A DNA stretch of 64,000 nt from Erythrobacter sp. Alg231-14 (lineage in GTDB: Bacteria; Pseudomonadota; Alphaproteobacteria; Sphingomonadales; Sphingomonadaceae), in the NCBI RefSeq assembly GCF_900149685.1, contig NZ_LT702999.1, positions 1,674,001-1,738,000 of the forward strand, given 5' to 3'. The position numbers and the translations under genes are program-made. Shown in pieces: positions 27,425 through 37,158 of the stretch (position 1 is its first letter; every line of letters begins with the position of its first letter). A model generated the notes under the pieces. It ran no database searches, was not told the DNA's origin, and saw nothing but the letters and a program-made list of their open reading frames with translations.

Positions 27425-30079
27425 ATGGCAAATAAATCCGCCTCTCCTACGGCCAAAAAACCCACTCCCATGATGGAGCAATACCTCGCGCTTAAGCGTG
27501 AGGCGGGCGATTCCTTGCTATTTTATCGGATGGGCGACTTCTTCGAATTGTTCTTTGACGATGCAAAGGTTGCGTCGAACATTTTGGATATCGCTCTGAC
27601 ATCGCGCGGAGAACATGACGGCAAACCAGTTGCGATGTGCGGTGTACCGGTACACGCCGCAGAGGGATATCTCGCCCGCCTAATCAAAGCGGGCCAACGG
27701 GTCGCGATTGCGGAACAGGTTGAGACACCTGATGAAGCAAAAGCACGAGCCAAAAGAGAAGGCAAACCGTCGTCCAAGGTTCTGGTTGCTCGCGACATTG
27801 TGCGTTTCGTAACCGCCGGCACCTTAACCGAAGAAGCTCTATTGGAACCGCGCCGGGCCAACGTTCTTGTCGCATTGTCCGACGTTCGCGGCACGATTGG
27901 TATCGCAAGCTGCGACATTTCGACTGGTGTCATGGTGTTGGAAGAATGCCACCCCGACATGTTGAATGCTGAACTTTCGAGATTGAGCGCGACCGAGGTG
28001 GTAGTTTCGGACAATTGGTCTGAGGCCGGCGCGGAATGGTTGCAAGACGCGACACGCCATACCAACAGCCCGTTTTCTAGCGATGTTGGCGAGGATCGGC
28101 TCAAATCGCTGCATGGCGTTTCCACGCTTGACGGGTTTGGCGATTTCTCGCGCGCTATGCTGGGCGCGGCGGGAGGATTGATCGCCTATCTCGATCATGT
28201 TGGGCGCGGCTCCCTTCCTTTGCTTTTGCCCCCTGTGATTCGCGCCAAAGCGTCGGGCATGGCGATGGACGAAGCGACTCGCGGAAGCCTTGAGATACTT
28301 GAAAGCGCGCAAGGTGGTCGAACGGGCAGCCTCATTGCCGCCCTTGATCGCTGTTCAACCGGCGCAGGGTCGCGGCTTCTGGCGCAAGATTTGTCCTCTC
28401 CGATGCTGAGCAAAGGCGGGATCGAAGATCGTTTGGCACTGGTTAAATTTTGGCGCGATCGACCGATCGAGCGGGCCAATCTGCGCGATGCTTTGCGGTC
28501 GCTGCCAGATATTGGCCGTGCATTAGGCCGATTGGTCGCAGGCAGAGGCAGCCCGCGCGATCTTGGTCAATTGCGCGATGGGTTGAACGAGGCATGGCGG
28601 TTATACGATTGGCTTTCGACAGAGAGTGATCGCCCGGCTTTGCTGGATGATCTCTTGCCGCAATTGCGGGGGCACGGTGAATTGGTCGACCTGTTGTCGC
28701 GTGCCTTGGTTGCGACCCCACCGACCGAGCGATCCAATGGCGGCTTCATCACGCAAGGTTACGACGCAAGCTTGGATGAATTGCGCGAAATTTCGGGCGA
28801 TGCCCGTCGAGCGATCGCCGCAATGGAAGCCCGCTATCGCGAAGAAACTGGCATTGCGTCGCTAAAAATAAAGCACAACGGCGTGTTGGGGTATTTCATC
28901 GAAGTGCCCAGCCGGCATGGCGATGCATTGATGGAGGCCGATAGCGGGTTCACGCATCGCCAAACGATGAAGGGCGCTGTGCGCTTCAATTCGATATCGC
29001 TGCACGAAGAGGCGTCGCGCATCGCAGAGGCTGGCGGTCGTGCATTGGCGGCCGAAGAATCTCATTTTGAAGAATTGGTCGATCGATCGGTCGCCAGTCG
29101 CCAAACGATCGCGAAAAGCGCGGCGGCGCTGGCTCGAATTGATGTTTCCGCAGGCAATGCCGAACGCGCATCCGAAGGGGATTGGTGCCGCCCGGACGTA
29201 GATGAAGCCCCTGGATTGTCGATTGTTGCCGGTCGTCACCCGGTCGTTGAAACCGCTCTGGCCGCGACCTCTCAACGGTTCGTGGCGAACGATTGCAGCC
29301 TCCGCTTCGATGATCGACTTTGGTTGATTGGAGGCCCAAACATGGGCGGCAAATCGACCTTTTTGCGTCAGAACGCGTTGATTGTATTGATGGCGCAGGC
29401 CGGATGTTTTGTTCCCGCAAAATCGGCCCATATCGGATTGGTGGATAGGTTATTCAGCCGCGTCGGTGCCTCGGACAACCTTGCCCGTGGTCGATCGACT
29501 TTCATGGTTGAAATGGTCGAAACGGCCGCCATTCTGGCCCAAGCAACCGATCGCAGTTTTGTGATCCTCGACGAAGTCGGCAGGGGCACATCCACTTATG
29601 ATGGATTGGCACTGGCTTGGGCCGTTGTAGAGGCGGTGCATTCACAAATTGGCTGTCGGTGCCTGTTCGCGACGCATTACCATGAATTGGCCCGTTTGGC
29701 CGAAACCTGCACTCACCTGTCCCTGCATCATGTTCGGGCACGAGAATGGAAAGGTGATCTCGTGTTGCTGCATGAACTGGCGGATGGCCCAGCGGACCGA
29801 TCCTATGGCTTGGCGGTCGCAAAACTGGCCGGGGTCCCCAACACAGTGGTCAATCGCGCGCGCCAAGTGCTCCAAAAATTGGAGGATGCGCGCAATGAAA
29901 CGGGTGGTTTGGCGGCCGGATTGGGGGAATTGCCGTTGTTCGCCGCCGCTGCGCCAACCGCCCCAGAACAATCCAAAGAAGAAGCGTTGGCCGCGAAGCT
30001 TTTGGAAACGGACATCGATGCGCTCAGCCCGCGCGATGCCTTAGACCTGTTGTATGAGCTGAAACGCAGCGTGGATTGA
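27425..30079 (+). CDS. mutS: DNA mismatch repair ATPase MutS
   Basis: 884 residues. Mismatch-recognition protein. The N-terminal mismatch motif FYRMGDFFELFFDDA has the Phe and Glu that contact the mispair. The ATPase domain has P-loop GGPNMGGKST (about 636-645), Walker B VILDEVGRGTSTYDG and the ATHYHEL signature. Length is typical of MutS1. The C-terminal 80 residues form the usual helical dimerisation tail. mutL is not in the window. Confidence 0.98.
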   Translation: MANKSASPTAKKPTPMMEQYLALKREAGDSLLFYRMGDFFELFFDDAKVASNILDIALTSRGEHDGKPVAMCGVPVHAAEGYLARLIKAGQRVAIAEQVETPDEAKARAKREGKPSSKVLVARDIVRFVTAGTLTEEALLEPRRANVLVALSDVRGTIGIASCDISTGVMVLEECHPDMLNAELSRLSATEVVVSDNWSEAGAEWLQDATRHTNSPFSSDVGEDRLKSLHGVSTLDGFGDFSRAMLGAAGGLIAYLDHVGRGSLPLLLPPVIRAKASGMAMDEATRGSLEILESAQGGRTGSLIAALDRCSTGAGSRLLAQDLSSPMLSKGGIEDRLALVKFWRDRPIERANLRDALRSLPDIGRALGRLVAGRGSPRDLGQLRDGLNEAWRLYDWLSTESDRPALLDDLLPQLRGHGELVDLLSRALVATPPTERSNGGFITQGYDASLDELREISGDARRAIAAMEARYREETGIASLKIKHNGVLGYFIEVPSRHGDALMEADSGFTHRQTMKGAVRFNSISLHEEASRIAEAGGRALAAEESHFEELVDRSVASRQTIAKSAAALARIDVSAGNAERASEGDWCRPDVDEAPGLSIVAGRHPVVETALAATSQRFVANDCSLRFDDRLWLIGGPNMGGKSTFLRQNALIVLMAQAGCFVPAKSAHIGLVDRLFSRVGASDNLARGRSTFMVEMVETAAILAQATDRSFVILDEVGRGTSTYDGLALAWAVVEAVHSQIGCRCLFATHYHELARLAETCTHLSLHHVRAREWKGDLVLLHELADGPADRSYGLAVAKLAGVPNTVVNRARQVLQKLEDARNETGGLAAGLGELPLFAAAAPTAPEQSKEEALAAKLLETDIDALSPRDALDLLYELKRSVD

Positions 30080-30151
30080 GCCGGGTATTCGGCGCATTTG
30101 CTGGCCGCGCTTGCACCAATCTTTAACACTCTTTTTGCTATCACATTGCCC

Positions 30152-30643
30152 ATGTCAAACAACATGTTCGCAAACCCGAAAACAGCGCTCGGCTTCGCCG
30201 GAGTTACGATCGCGATCGGCGTGGCCGCCTCATTTGGCGCCAGCCACTTCCTGCCCACGTCCGGACAAGACGTTGAGGCAGCAAAAGTCGTTGAAGCACC
30301 TGCGGCGCCCACAGCTCCTGCCACTGCGAACCAAGCGCCAGCGACCACGGCGTGGGCCGATGAAGAATTTACCGACGATTGGAACACATCGGCCGTGGAT
30401 ACAGCGAACGGGTTTAACGGCCCTCAGAGTGCCGACAGCCAATCTGAACCTGGTGAGCCGACCTTTGGTGACTTTGCCCCGCAATCACGCGATGCCTCCC
30501 GCAGTTCCGGTTCGGCGCGACGCGGACCAACACGTTCTGCGCCTGGTCCCGTGATCCGGTCGGGCGCTGCGCCTGGCGCACCGGAATTACGTCCCCCTGG
30601 CGGCGGCGGAAGCGGAAGCGGTGAATTGGTTCAAGTCGATTGA
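30152..30643 (+). CDS. Hypothetical protein with one N-terminal membrane anchor
   Basis: 163 residues from the ATG at 30152; a start at 30098 is possible but has no better ribosome-binding site. A single hydrophobic segment lies at about 10-30 (ALGFAGVTIAIGVAASFGA), with the rest low-complexity and rich in Ala, Pro, Ser and Gly, including WADEEFTDDWN and a glycine-serine tail. It is probably a periplasmic, membrane-anchored disordered protein. No family recognised. Convergent with the 3-hydroxyacyl-CoA dehydrogenase gene. Confidence 0.6.
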   Translation: MSNNMFANPKTALGFAGVTIAIGVAASFGASHFLPTSGQDVEAAKVVEAPAAPTAPATANQAPATTAWADEEFTDDWNTSAVDTANGFNGPQSADSQSEPGEPTFGDFAPQSRDASRSSGSARRGPTRSAPGPVIRSGAAPGAPELRPPGGGGSGSGELVQVD

Positions 30644-30669
30644 GCTTGCCTGCCGATGCGCGATTCAAT

Positions 30670-31539
30670 TCAGCGCGTTGGCACCGGAACATCGCCGGAA
30701 TAATCATAAAAGCCGCGGTCGGTCTTACGGCCCAACCAACCCGCTTCGACATATTTGACCAGCAACGGCGCCGGGCGATACTTCGTATCCCGCGTGGTGC
30801 GATACAACACATTGATAATGTCGAGACATGTATCCAAGCCAACAAAATCCGCGAGCTGTAATGGGCCCATCGGATGGTTCAGGCCCAAACGACATCCTTT
30901 GTCGATATCTTCGATGCCTGCGGTCGATTGACCCAAAACAAAGACCGCTTCGTTGATCATCGGCAATAGGATGCGGTTCACAACAAAACCCGGTTCATCT
31001 TGGCTCAGCACGACTTCTTTGCCCAACCCTTCGGCAAAGGCGGTGACGCGATCGGTTGTCTCTTTTGATGTTGCCAGACCAGGAATAACCTCAATCAGCC
31101 CCATCACCGGCACAGGATTGAAAAAGTGAAGGCCGATAAAGCGTTCCGGATCCGGGGAATGGTTTGCCATGCGTGTGATCGGGATTGAACTGGTGTTGGA
31201 CGCCATGATCGCATCTTTGCCCAGCACTTTGCCTGCGTTTTCAAAAATGGACTGTTTGATCGGTTCTTTTTCGGTCGCCGCCTCGATGATCAATTCCGCA
31301 TCGGCCATCGGCGCATAGTCGCCGATTGGCACAACTTTCGAAAGAAGAGCCTCTGCGGCATCGACCTCAATCTTGCCTCGACCGACCAATTTGCCGGCGG
31401 CTTTCTCAATCTTGCTTTTGCCAGCCTCTGCCGTGGCAAGATCAATATCTGCGAGCAGCACTTGCATTCCTTGAGCGGCGACCGTTTGAGCGATCCCGGT
31501 GCCCATTTGACCGGCTCCGATTACAGCGATTTTCCGCAT
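30670..31539 (-). CDS. 3-hydroxybutyryl-CoA dehydrogenase
   Basis: 289-residue short-form 3-hydroxyacyl-CoA dehydrogenase that oxidises (S)-3-hydroxybutyryl-CoA with NAD. The Rossmann motif GAGQMGTG is at 8-15; the catalytic His is in GLHFFNPVPVMGLIEV with the paired Glu; NRILLPMINEAV and the C-terminal GPLQLADFVGLDT block are typical. It is last in a minus-strand run with the PduO-type adenosyltransferase, the HIG1-type protein and gluQ. Together with scoAB this suggests active C4 acyl-CoA metabolism. Confidence 0.95.
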   Translation of the reverse strand: MRKIAVIGAGQMGTGIAQTVAAQGMQVLLADIDLATAEAGKSKIEKAAGKLVGRGKIEVDAAEALLSKVVPIGDYAPMADAELIIEAATEKEPIKQSIFENAGKVLGKDAIMASNTSSIPITRMANHSPDPERFIGLHFFNPVPVMGLIEVIPGLATSKETTDRVTAFAEGLGKEVVLSQDEPGFVVNRILLPMINEAVFVLGQSTAGIEDIDKGCRLGLNHPMGPLQLADFVGLDTCLDIINVLYRTTRDTKYRPAPLLVKYVEAGWLGRKTDRGFYDYSGDVPVPTR

Positions 31540-31609
31540 GACATTTCCCTTCGCAAGTGCAGCAAAGCGCGGTCACTAGCGGGGAAGAAGGCCGATGACT
31601 AGCGAATAG

Positions 31610-32203
31610 CTACCGATTGGCGCCGGGCACCCATTTAACATCCGATGCCCCGTCATCATTCAACACACGGGCCATGACGAACAACAAGTCGGATAGACGA
31701 TTCACATACGCCATCGCGGCAGGATTGATCGCGTCCTCCTGCGCCAATTGCGTCATCAATCGTTCCGCTGCACGCGTGCTTGCGCGGGCGACATGAGTTC
31801 GCGCCGCCGCTTCGCTCCCGCCGGGAAGGACAAAACTGGTCAGAGGTTCCAGCGTTTCATTCAACGCATCTATTCGTTGCTCAAGCCAAGTGGCTTGGCC
31901 GTCAACGATCCTCAAAACCATTTCAGACGGGGCGAAATCACCATTCTCAGCCGGCGTTGCTAAATCCGCACCCAGATCAAACATATCGTTTTGAACACGG
32001 GTCAAAATTGAACGGTGCGATGCGCTTTGCGCGCTCTGCCCATCGCCTATGGCACAAATGGCCAGACCAATCGCGCTGTTCGCTTCATCAACAGCACCGA
32101 TTGCGGCAATGCGCGCGGAATGCTTGGCCGTGCGCGATCCGTCGACCAACCCGGTCGTACCGTCATCGCCGGTGCGCGTGTAGATCTTGTTCAGTTTAAC
32201 CAT
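31610..32203 (-). CDS. PduO-type cob(I)alamin adenosyltransferase
   Basis: 197-residue ATP:cob(I)alamin adenosyltransferase that makes adenosylcobalamin, the cofactor of methylmalonyl-CoA mutase among others. The N-terminal ATP-binding signature is KIYTRTGDDGTTGL and the corrin-side helix carries HVARASTRAAERLM. Length is typical of single-domain PduO/MMAB enzymes. No B12-dependent enzyme gene is in the window; the link to short-chain acyl-CoA genes nearby is an inference. Confidence 0.93.
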   Translation of the reverse strand: MVKLNKIYTRTGDDGTTGLVDGSRTAKHSARIAAIGAVDEANSAIGLAICAIGDGQSAQSASHRSILTRVQNDMFDLGADLATPAENGDFAPSEMVLRIVDGQATWLEQRIDALNETLEPLTSFVLPGGSEAAARTHVARASTRAAERLMTQLAQEDAINPAAMAYVNRLSDLLFVMARVLNDDGASDVKWVPGANR

Positions 32204-32233
32204 GGGCCAACCTTAGGCGACGGTGCTTGACGA

Positions 32234-32467
32234 TTACGTGCTCGCCAGGAGCGCGACAACAGCCACTACGGCGATTGCGGCTGCTTGGTATTTGATCCGC
32301 GCAAACATGGCTTTGTTTTGCAACATCTGCATTTCTGTGACGGTTTCCCCTTCCCCCGTCTCAAGATCGATCTTGGTCGTCTTAAGGAACGCGATAACGC
32401 CCCGAATAAACGCCGCAAGGACAAGGATGCAGAGAACGATGAGCAGGGGAATCCATATGTAGGTCAT
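32234..32467 (-). CDS. Twin-transmembrane HIG1-domain-like protein
   Basis: 77 residues from the ATG at 32467; an ATG at 32503 would overlap gluQ by 17 bases. Two hydrophobic segments (about 2-26 and 57-76) flank a polar loop with KTTKIDLETGEGE. The stretch NKAMFARIKYQA matches the bacterial HIG1-type twin-TM family. Eukaryotic HIG1 proteins associate with cytochrome c oxidase supercomplexes; the bacterial role is less clear. It lies between gluQ and the adenosyltransferase gene. Confidence 0.75.
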   Translation of the reverse strand: MTYIWIPLLIVLCILVLAAFIRGVIAFLKTTKIDLETGEGETVTEMQMLQNKAMFARIKYQAAAIAVVAVVALLAST

Positions 32468-32486
32468 GACGTAGAAATGGGAGCTT

Positions 32487-33353
32487 TCATCCGAAAATGC
32501 CACCCTTCAATTTATGCAACCGCAATTGCTCTGCAAGCATCAAACCGTCCTCACCTGCCTCCCGCCGCTCAGCTAAGGCGGGGGAGCCCCTCCGCTTTGC
32601 AAGTTTTTTTCCGTCATCATCAAGCAACAGGCCATGATGATGCCAACGCGGCACAGGCAATTTGAGCAAGGCTTGCAAGAGCCTGTGAATGTGCGTGGCG
32701 GAGAAAAGGTCTTTGCCGCGGGTGACCAGTGTCACACCGTCTGCAGCATCATCCAAAGTGGCGGCCAAATGGTAACTTGCCGGGGCATCTTTGCGGACAA
32801 GGACGACGTCGCCATACATTTGGGGATCCGCCACCAAGGTGCCGGCGATATCATCGACCCACTCAACTTCGCCTACTTCGCGCATCGCCTTATCAACATC
32901 CAATCGAAAGGCGGCCGGTTTGCTCGGGTCAAAAGGCTTTTTCTTGCAGGTTCCTGGATAGATCAGACCGTCTGGACCGTGTCGCGCACCCGCCTTCTCA
33001 ATGTCTTTGCGGGTGCATGTGCACGGATAAAGCAGCCCGCGAGCCAGCAATGCCTGTGCCGCATCGTCATAGGAATCCAATCGGGTCGATTGGAGAGGCA
33101 CCTCGTCCCATTCGAGGCCCAACCATTCCAGGTTCCGAAGGTATTCGTCGATCAAGTCCGGGCGCGAGCGTGCGCCATCTATGTCCTCTATCCTCACGAT
33201 AAATGAGCCGCCGGCGTCTTTGGCCAGATCGTGGGCAACCACGGCGGAATACGCATGGCCCAAATGCATCGGCCCGTTCGGGCTGGGCGCAAACCGTGTC
33301 ACAATTTGTGCAGCGTTGGATGATAGAGGCTTCATGCAGTGCATCCATGCCAT
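32487..33353 (-). CDS. gluQ: Glutamyl-queuosine tRNA(Asp) synthetase
   Basis: 288 residues, a truncated glutamyl-tRNA synthetase paralogue lacking the anticodon domain. It attaches glutamate to queuosine in tRNA(Asp). The HIGH region is PSPNGPMHLGH, the KMSKS-like loop is KLAKRRG, and the inserted zinc site is represented by YPCTCTRKD and YPGTCKKK. Start could be 33353 or 33335. It fits the presence of queC, a queuosine precursor gene, at 62 kb. Confidence 0.93.
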   Translation of the reverse strand: MAWMHCMKPLSSNAAQIVTRFAPSPNGPMHLGHAYSAVVAHDLAKDAGGSFIVRIEDIDGARSRPDLIDEYLRNLEWLGLEWDEVPLQSTRLDSYDDAAQALLARGLLYPCTCTRKDIEKAGARHGPDGLIYPGTCKKKPFDPSKPAAFRLDVDKAMREVGEVEWVDDIAGTLVADPQMYGDVVLVRKDAPASYHLAATLDDAADGVTLVTRGKDLFSATHIHRLLQALLKLPVPRWHHHGLLLDDDGKKLAKRRGSPALAERREAGEDGLMLAEQLRLHKLKGGIFG

Positions 33354-33444
33354 AGCAAGTCCGCTGTGGATATGGGGCCTTTTGTGGCTTTGACTCTTAC
33401 GCTGGTCGCGTCATGTTCGTGTCAATCAGGGGAGAGCGCCGGAC

Positions 33445-34053
33445 GTGTTCAAAAGCGAACTGATCGAAAATGCGGCCCGATTCCGAAGCCTTGCAGAAGA
33501 TGCGGGATCGAACCTGTCGGCGTGCCCGGCTCTTGTGTTGAACGCGGATTACACGCCGCTTTCGTATTATCCTTTGAGTCTTTGGCCTTGGCAGACAGCG
33601 ATCAAAGCGGTGTTTTTGGATCGCGTCGACATCGTCGAAAGCTATGATCGCGAAGTGCATTCGCCGTCATTGGATATGAAGATCCCAAGCGTGATCGCGC
33701 TCAGACAATATGTGAAGCAGAGCGAATTTCCGGCCTTCACACGGTTCAACGTGTTCCTGCGCGATCGATTCCAATGCCAATATTGCGGCAATGAAGAGAG
33801 CCTAACATTTGATCACGTCATCCCGCGGCGTTTGGGGGGAAAGACGACGTGGGAGAACATCGTCACAGCTTGCTCGCCCTGCAATATGAAAAAGGGTGGG
33901 CGAACCCCAAAACAAGCCCATATGCCCGTGTCGATGAAAGCAATCCGACCGACCAGTTGGCAATTGCAGCAATATGGCAAGAAATTCCCGCCCAATTACC
34001 TGCATGAAACTTGGAGAGATTGGCTCTATTGGGACGTTGAGCTGGAGGCTTAA
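33445..34053 (+). CDS. HNH endonuclease domain protein
   Basis: 202 residues from a GTG at 33445, with GGGGAGAG about 10 bases upstream. An N-terminal region of about 95 residues (ALVLNADYTPLSYYPLSLWPWQTA) is typical of the widespread alphaproteobacterial HNH family. The nuclease core has zinc ligands C111, C114, C143 and C146 and the catalytic D123-H124. No methylase or toxin partner is adjacent, so this is probably a housekeeping nuclease rather than a restriction enzyme. Its stop is one base from the convergent DUF4112 gene. Confidence 0.9.
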   Translation: MFKSELIENAARFRSLAEDAGSNLSACPALVLNADYTPLSYYPLSLWPWQTAIKAVFLDRVDIVESYDREVHSPSLDMKIPSVIALRQYVKQSEFPAFTRFNVFLRDRFQCQYCGNEESLTFDHVIPRRLGGKTTWENIVTACSPCNMKKGGRTPKQAHMPVSMKAIRPTSWQLQQYGKKFPPNYLHETWRDWLYWDVELEA

Positions 34054-34054
34054 A

Positions 34055-34522
34055 TCAGCCTTCGATCACTCGCGTTTCTGGGTGATGCTTGTCGAGATGC
34101 TTTTTGATAATCCGCAAATTGCGCGTGTTTGATCTGAACATGAAATCCGCCGCATCCCCAACCAAGGGCAGCAACCCAATCGCCGTATCAAAAGCGACAT
34201 TAGCGCCCATCCGCGTGAGGTGCCATTTCGACAATCCCAAATTGCGGGCTTCCCAGACCAAATAAGCACCCATCGCGGTCGTCACAATGTCGCCCAATAC
34301 AGGGATCAAGCCGATCAAAGCATCAAGACCAATGGGCACATTCACACCGGGGATGCGGAAACTACGCTCCAGCAACAACTCCATTGCTTCCACCCGCGCG
34401 CGGATCGAAACCGGGTCTGTCCCCGTCGGTAAGGCTAGGCCCATAACCTGAGGCCCATCACCGGCCTTTTGTCCAGAACCGGTTGTAAAACCATCGAATT
34501 GCGGACCGTTCGGGCCGTTCAT
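34055..34522 (-). CDS. DUF4112 membrane protein
   Basis: 155 residues. The domain repeats the pattern GLIPVLGD and GLLPLVGDAADF around two hydrophobic segments, which is the DUF4112 hallmark. The C-terminus is a basic amphipathic stretch, NTRNLRIIKKHLDKHHP. A strong ribosome-binding site (GGAGGGGAAGGAGAG) precedes the ATG. Function unknown. It lies 18 bases after the solute-binding lipoprotein gene and is likely cotranscribed with it. Confidence 0.85.
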   Translation of the reverse strand: MNGPNGPQFDGFTTGSGQKAGDGPQVMGLALPTGTDPVSIRARVEAMELLLERSFRIPGVNVPIGLDALIGLIPVLGDIVTTAMGAYLVWEARNLGLSKWHLTRMGANVAFDTAIGLLPLVGDAADFMFRSNTRNLRIIKKHLDKHHPETRVIEG

Positions 34523-34540
34523 GTCACTCTCCTTCCCCTC

Positions 34541-36043
34541 CTAAGTGGTGGGTTGAGACAGCGGGAACAAGGGGTGAAGGCCCCATTGGTTGGCTTGGTA
34601 GCCGTTCACACCGCCGCGAACCAACGACCAACGCACAGGCGCGCCAAGCGGAATGAAGACCTCTTCTTGCGTCAACAATGCATGGGCATCCACCAACAGC
34701 GATAGCTTGGCTTCGGGGTCTTTAAGGGTCAACGATTCTTGGATTAGCGCATCGGCTTCGGCCGAACACAGGCCCATTTCAAGCGAGCAATTGAATTGAT
34801 TCAAGAACCAGCGAGGCGAAGAATATCGAGCCAGCCGGTCATGCAATTCCAGATCGGCCCCTTCTCCCAATCCTGCGCGAACCGACGTCACGCCAATGGC
34901 TTGCCATGCATTGGACAATTCCTCGAACAACAGATCGCTGCCGGGACCATCGGGCAGGCCGACGCGCACTGTAGGCTCTTCGTCGGATTGGGCGGCCCAT
35001 TGCGCTATCCGCCTCGTCGCGATGTTCCGGCGATCCTCGATGCTTTGTCCACCCCAACGGCCCTGAGGGTATTGCGCGGGCGAAAATAGCTCTTGTGGAA
35101 CCAACCATTGCGATGCTTGCCAACCACCAAGGCCAAAAGGTTGAATCAATTCACTACGATCAATGGCCATAGAAAGCGCTTCTCTAAGCGCGGCGTCAGA
35201 CAACACACCGGATTCTCGTCGGACCATCAGTCCAAAAACACCAAGTGTCGGATCGACCTGCACGGTTCCGCGCGACAACGGGCCAAGCTGCGCCATCGGG
35301 AATGTTGCGATTGTGCCCCCCATCAACACATCAACTTCGCCATTTGCGAACGCATCCACAGCCGCGCGTCCCGGCAATGCTTGAACGGTCACGCCGCGTG
35401 AAACTTCTGCCCAGTCTTCTCTGGCGGGCAGTCCGCGTTCTTGAGGGGGTAGAGCACGAAGACGCGCCTGCACTGATTCCTCGTCGCCTGACATCACCAT
35501 CGGGCCGGCCCCATTGCCTTGATTGACAAAGCCCAATTCAGGTTGTGCCAAAAGGCGCAGGAAATCGGGCATTGGCCCTGACAATCGCAGCTCAACAACC
35601 CGACCAGTCATCGCCCGAATTTCGGTTATTTTGGCAAGATCGAGGCCCAATGAGGTGCCATCCAGCCGCCGGATTGTGTCTTCGAGCAGGATACGGGCCT
35701 CTGCAGCGGTAATCGCTTCTCCGTCGGGCCAATTGGAGTTGCGCAGCCGGAAAATATAGCTGAGACCGTCGTCGGTGACGATCCAACGTTCGGCAATCGC
35801 TGGAACGACTTGGCCAGCCGGATCCAATCCGACCAAACCTTCATTGGTCGATCCGCGAAGATGCTGCGCAGCAGTTGATAGGCGGACGCCGCTTTGAAAC
35901 AGATCGTCGCCATCGCCATCGCCAATTATTGCAACGGCAACAGCGCCGCGATCGGTGCCGGGGCCGCAGGACGATACAATGATCGTCAGTATAATGGTGA
36001 GACAGATTCGGAACACGCCACCACGTCTAGCAGGTAGCGTCAC
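34541..36043 (-). CDS. Peptide-type ABC transporter substrate-binding lipoprotein (family 5)
   Basis: 500 residues from a GTG at 36043. A signal peptide ends in the lipobox VSSC, so the mature protein is probably a lipoprotein. The mature part has the SBP family 5 pattern: NEGLVGLDPAGQVVPAIAERWIVTDDGLSYIFRLR, followed by WPDGEAITAAE. No permease or ATPase genes are next to it, so it is an orphan binding protein or works with a remote transporter. Substrate (peptide, opine, nickel and others are known in the family) cannot be decided. Confidence 0.88.
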   Translation of the reverse strand: MTLPARRGGVFRICLTIILTIIVSSCGPGTDRGAVAVAIIGDGDGDDLFQSGVRLSTAAQHLRGSTNEGLVGLDPAGQVVPAIAERWIVTDDGLSYIFRLRNSNWPDGEAITAAEARILLEDTIRRLDGTSLGLDLAKITEIRAMTGRVVELRLSGPMPDFLRLLAQPELGFVNQGNGAGPMVMSGDEESVQARLRALPPQERGLPAREDWAEVSRGVTVQALPGRAAVDAFANGEVDVLMGGTIATFPMAQLGPLSRGTVQVDPTLGVFGLMVRRESGVLSDAALREALSMAIDRSELIQPFGLGGWQASQWLVPQELFSPAQYPQGRWGGQSIEDRRNIATRRIAQWAAQSDEEPTVRVGLPDGPGSDLLFEELSNAWQAIGVTSVRAGLGEGADLELHDRLARYSSPRWFLNQFNCSLEMGLCSAEADALIQESLTLKDPEAKLSLLVDAHALLTQEEVFIPLGAPVRWSLVRGGVNGYQANQWGLHPLFPLSQPTT

Positions 36044-36100
36044 GCAGGTCAGCGCCTGGACGTGTTTCTGTTAGTCAAAACTTTGGAAAAACGCTCTGCG

Positions 36101-36478
36101 TTAAACTTTGCGCAGACTGCTAGCATCAGGTTGAGGGGGGGCCCGGTGTGCGTAAGATGGACCCGAATTCACAATAGCCGCGGTGTTCACTTCGGCCTGA
36201 GGAGCGCGCGCCCTTTGCGAATCGACCTCTTCGTCAAACGCAATGCCAAAACGTTGGTCTTGAACCCATGCAACGCTGCCATCGATCTTGCCGATGTTGC
36301 GCAACTCAACCTCAACGCGATTGCCGCGCTTCACACGCATCGTGCCTTCGCCCATCATTCCGCCATCGGAAAGATTACGGACACGAACACGATGCTGTTC
36401 GGTTTCCTGTTCAACTCGGACATTGGCGAGGAGAAACAGACTGTCGCGTGATACGCTCCTTGTCTCAAGACCCGTCAT
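36101..36478 (-). CDS. PilZ domain protein
   Basis: 125 residues from the ATG at 36478, with AGGAG 11 bases upstream; a GTG at 36499 is an alternative. The c-di-GMP-binding signature is complete: RSVSR (RxxxR, residues 7-11) and NLSDGG (residues 35-40). The C-terminal 40 residues are disordered and proline/serine-rich. It is a single-domain PilZ protein, so it would act by protein-protein contact after binding c-di-GMP. Target unknown. Confidence 0.87.
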   Translation of the reverse strand: MTGLETRSVSRDSLFLLANVRVEQETEQHRVRVRNLSDGGMMGEGTMRVKRGNRVEVELRNIGKIDGSVAWVQDQRFGIAFDEEVDSQRARAPQAEVNTAAIVNSGPSYAHRAPPQPDASSLRKV

Positions 36479-36699
36479 TGTTCCAATTACTCCTGACACG
36501 ATAGGGCAACCGCCCCATTTAACAGTTCCGGCCCAAGGCTGTTGCCGAGCGCCTTTGCACGTATCACGGTGTATCCTCGCTCGGTAAACGGCCCGTTAAT
36601 TCTATGCCGTCGGCATCCGTGTTGTTACGATGCGTCCCAATCTGAGACGACTTTGGCCGGCGCTCGTTGCTAAAGGCCAGCAGCTCGCAAAAGCGACAA

Positions 36700-37158
36700 T
36701 CAGTTGTCGCGTGAGACTTTCTCACGGCGCTCATGCGCTTCTTGCGCTTCGACTGTCATGGTCGCGACCGGGCGGGCGATAAGCCGGCGCAAACCGATTG
36801 GATCGCCGGTGACTTCACAAAACCCGTACTCGCCTTGCTCAATCCGGCGCAGGGCCGAGTCTATTTTGGAAACCAATTTGCGTTGACGATCACGCGTGCG
36901 CAGTTCGATGCCCCAATCGGTTTCGCTGGATGCGCGATCGTTCAAATCCGCTTCGCGCATTGGGCCATCGGCCAAAGATTGAAGCGTTTGATCAGCCGCC
37001 GTATGGATCGACCGTTTCCATTCGATAAGCAGGAGCTGAAAATACGCTTGCTGCTTATCGTTCATATATTCCTCGTCGTCGCTCGGAGTATAATCCGGGC
37101 CTACAAGGCTTTTCGCTTTTTCAAAAAGATCGATATCTTCAGTCGCGGCCGCTGACAT
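36700..37158 (-). CDS. dksA: DksA-family transcription factor
   Basis: 152 residues from the ATG at 37158, which has AGAGGA six bases upstream; a TTG at 37176 adds six residues. DksA binds the RNA polymerase secondary channel and works with ppGpp. A coiled-coil region spans about 45-110 with the acidic tip ADLNDRASSETD, and the zinc-finger region reads YGFCEVTGDPIG and later MTVEAQEAHERREK. Only the first of four zinc cysteines remains, as in other alphaproteobacterial DksA proteins, so metal binding is unlikely. Confidence 0.92.
   Translation of the reverse strand: MSAAATEDIDLFEKAKSLVGPDYTPSDDEEYMNDKQQAYFQLLLIEWKRSIHTAADQTLQSLADGPMREADLNDRASSETDWGIELRTRDRQRKLVSKIDSALRRIEQGEYGFCEVTGDPIGLRRLIARPVATMTVEAQEAHERREKVSRDN

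Noticed and set aside
36700-37158. DksA with lost zinc cysteines as a defective gene
   Set aside because: Loss of three of four cysteines is usual for alphaproteobacterial DksA; coiled coil and tip are intact.
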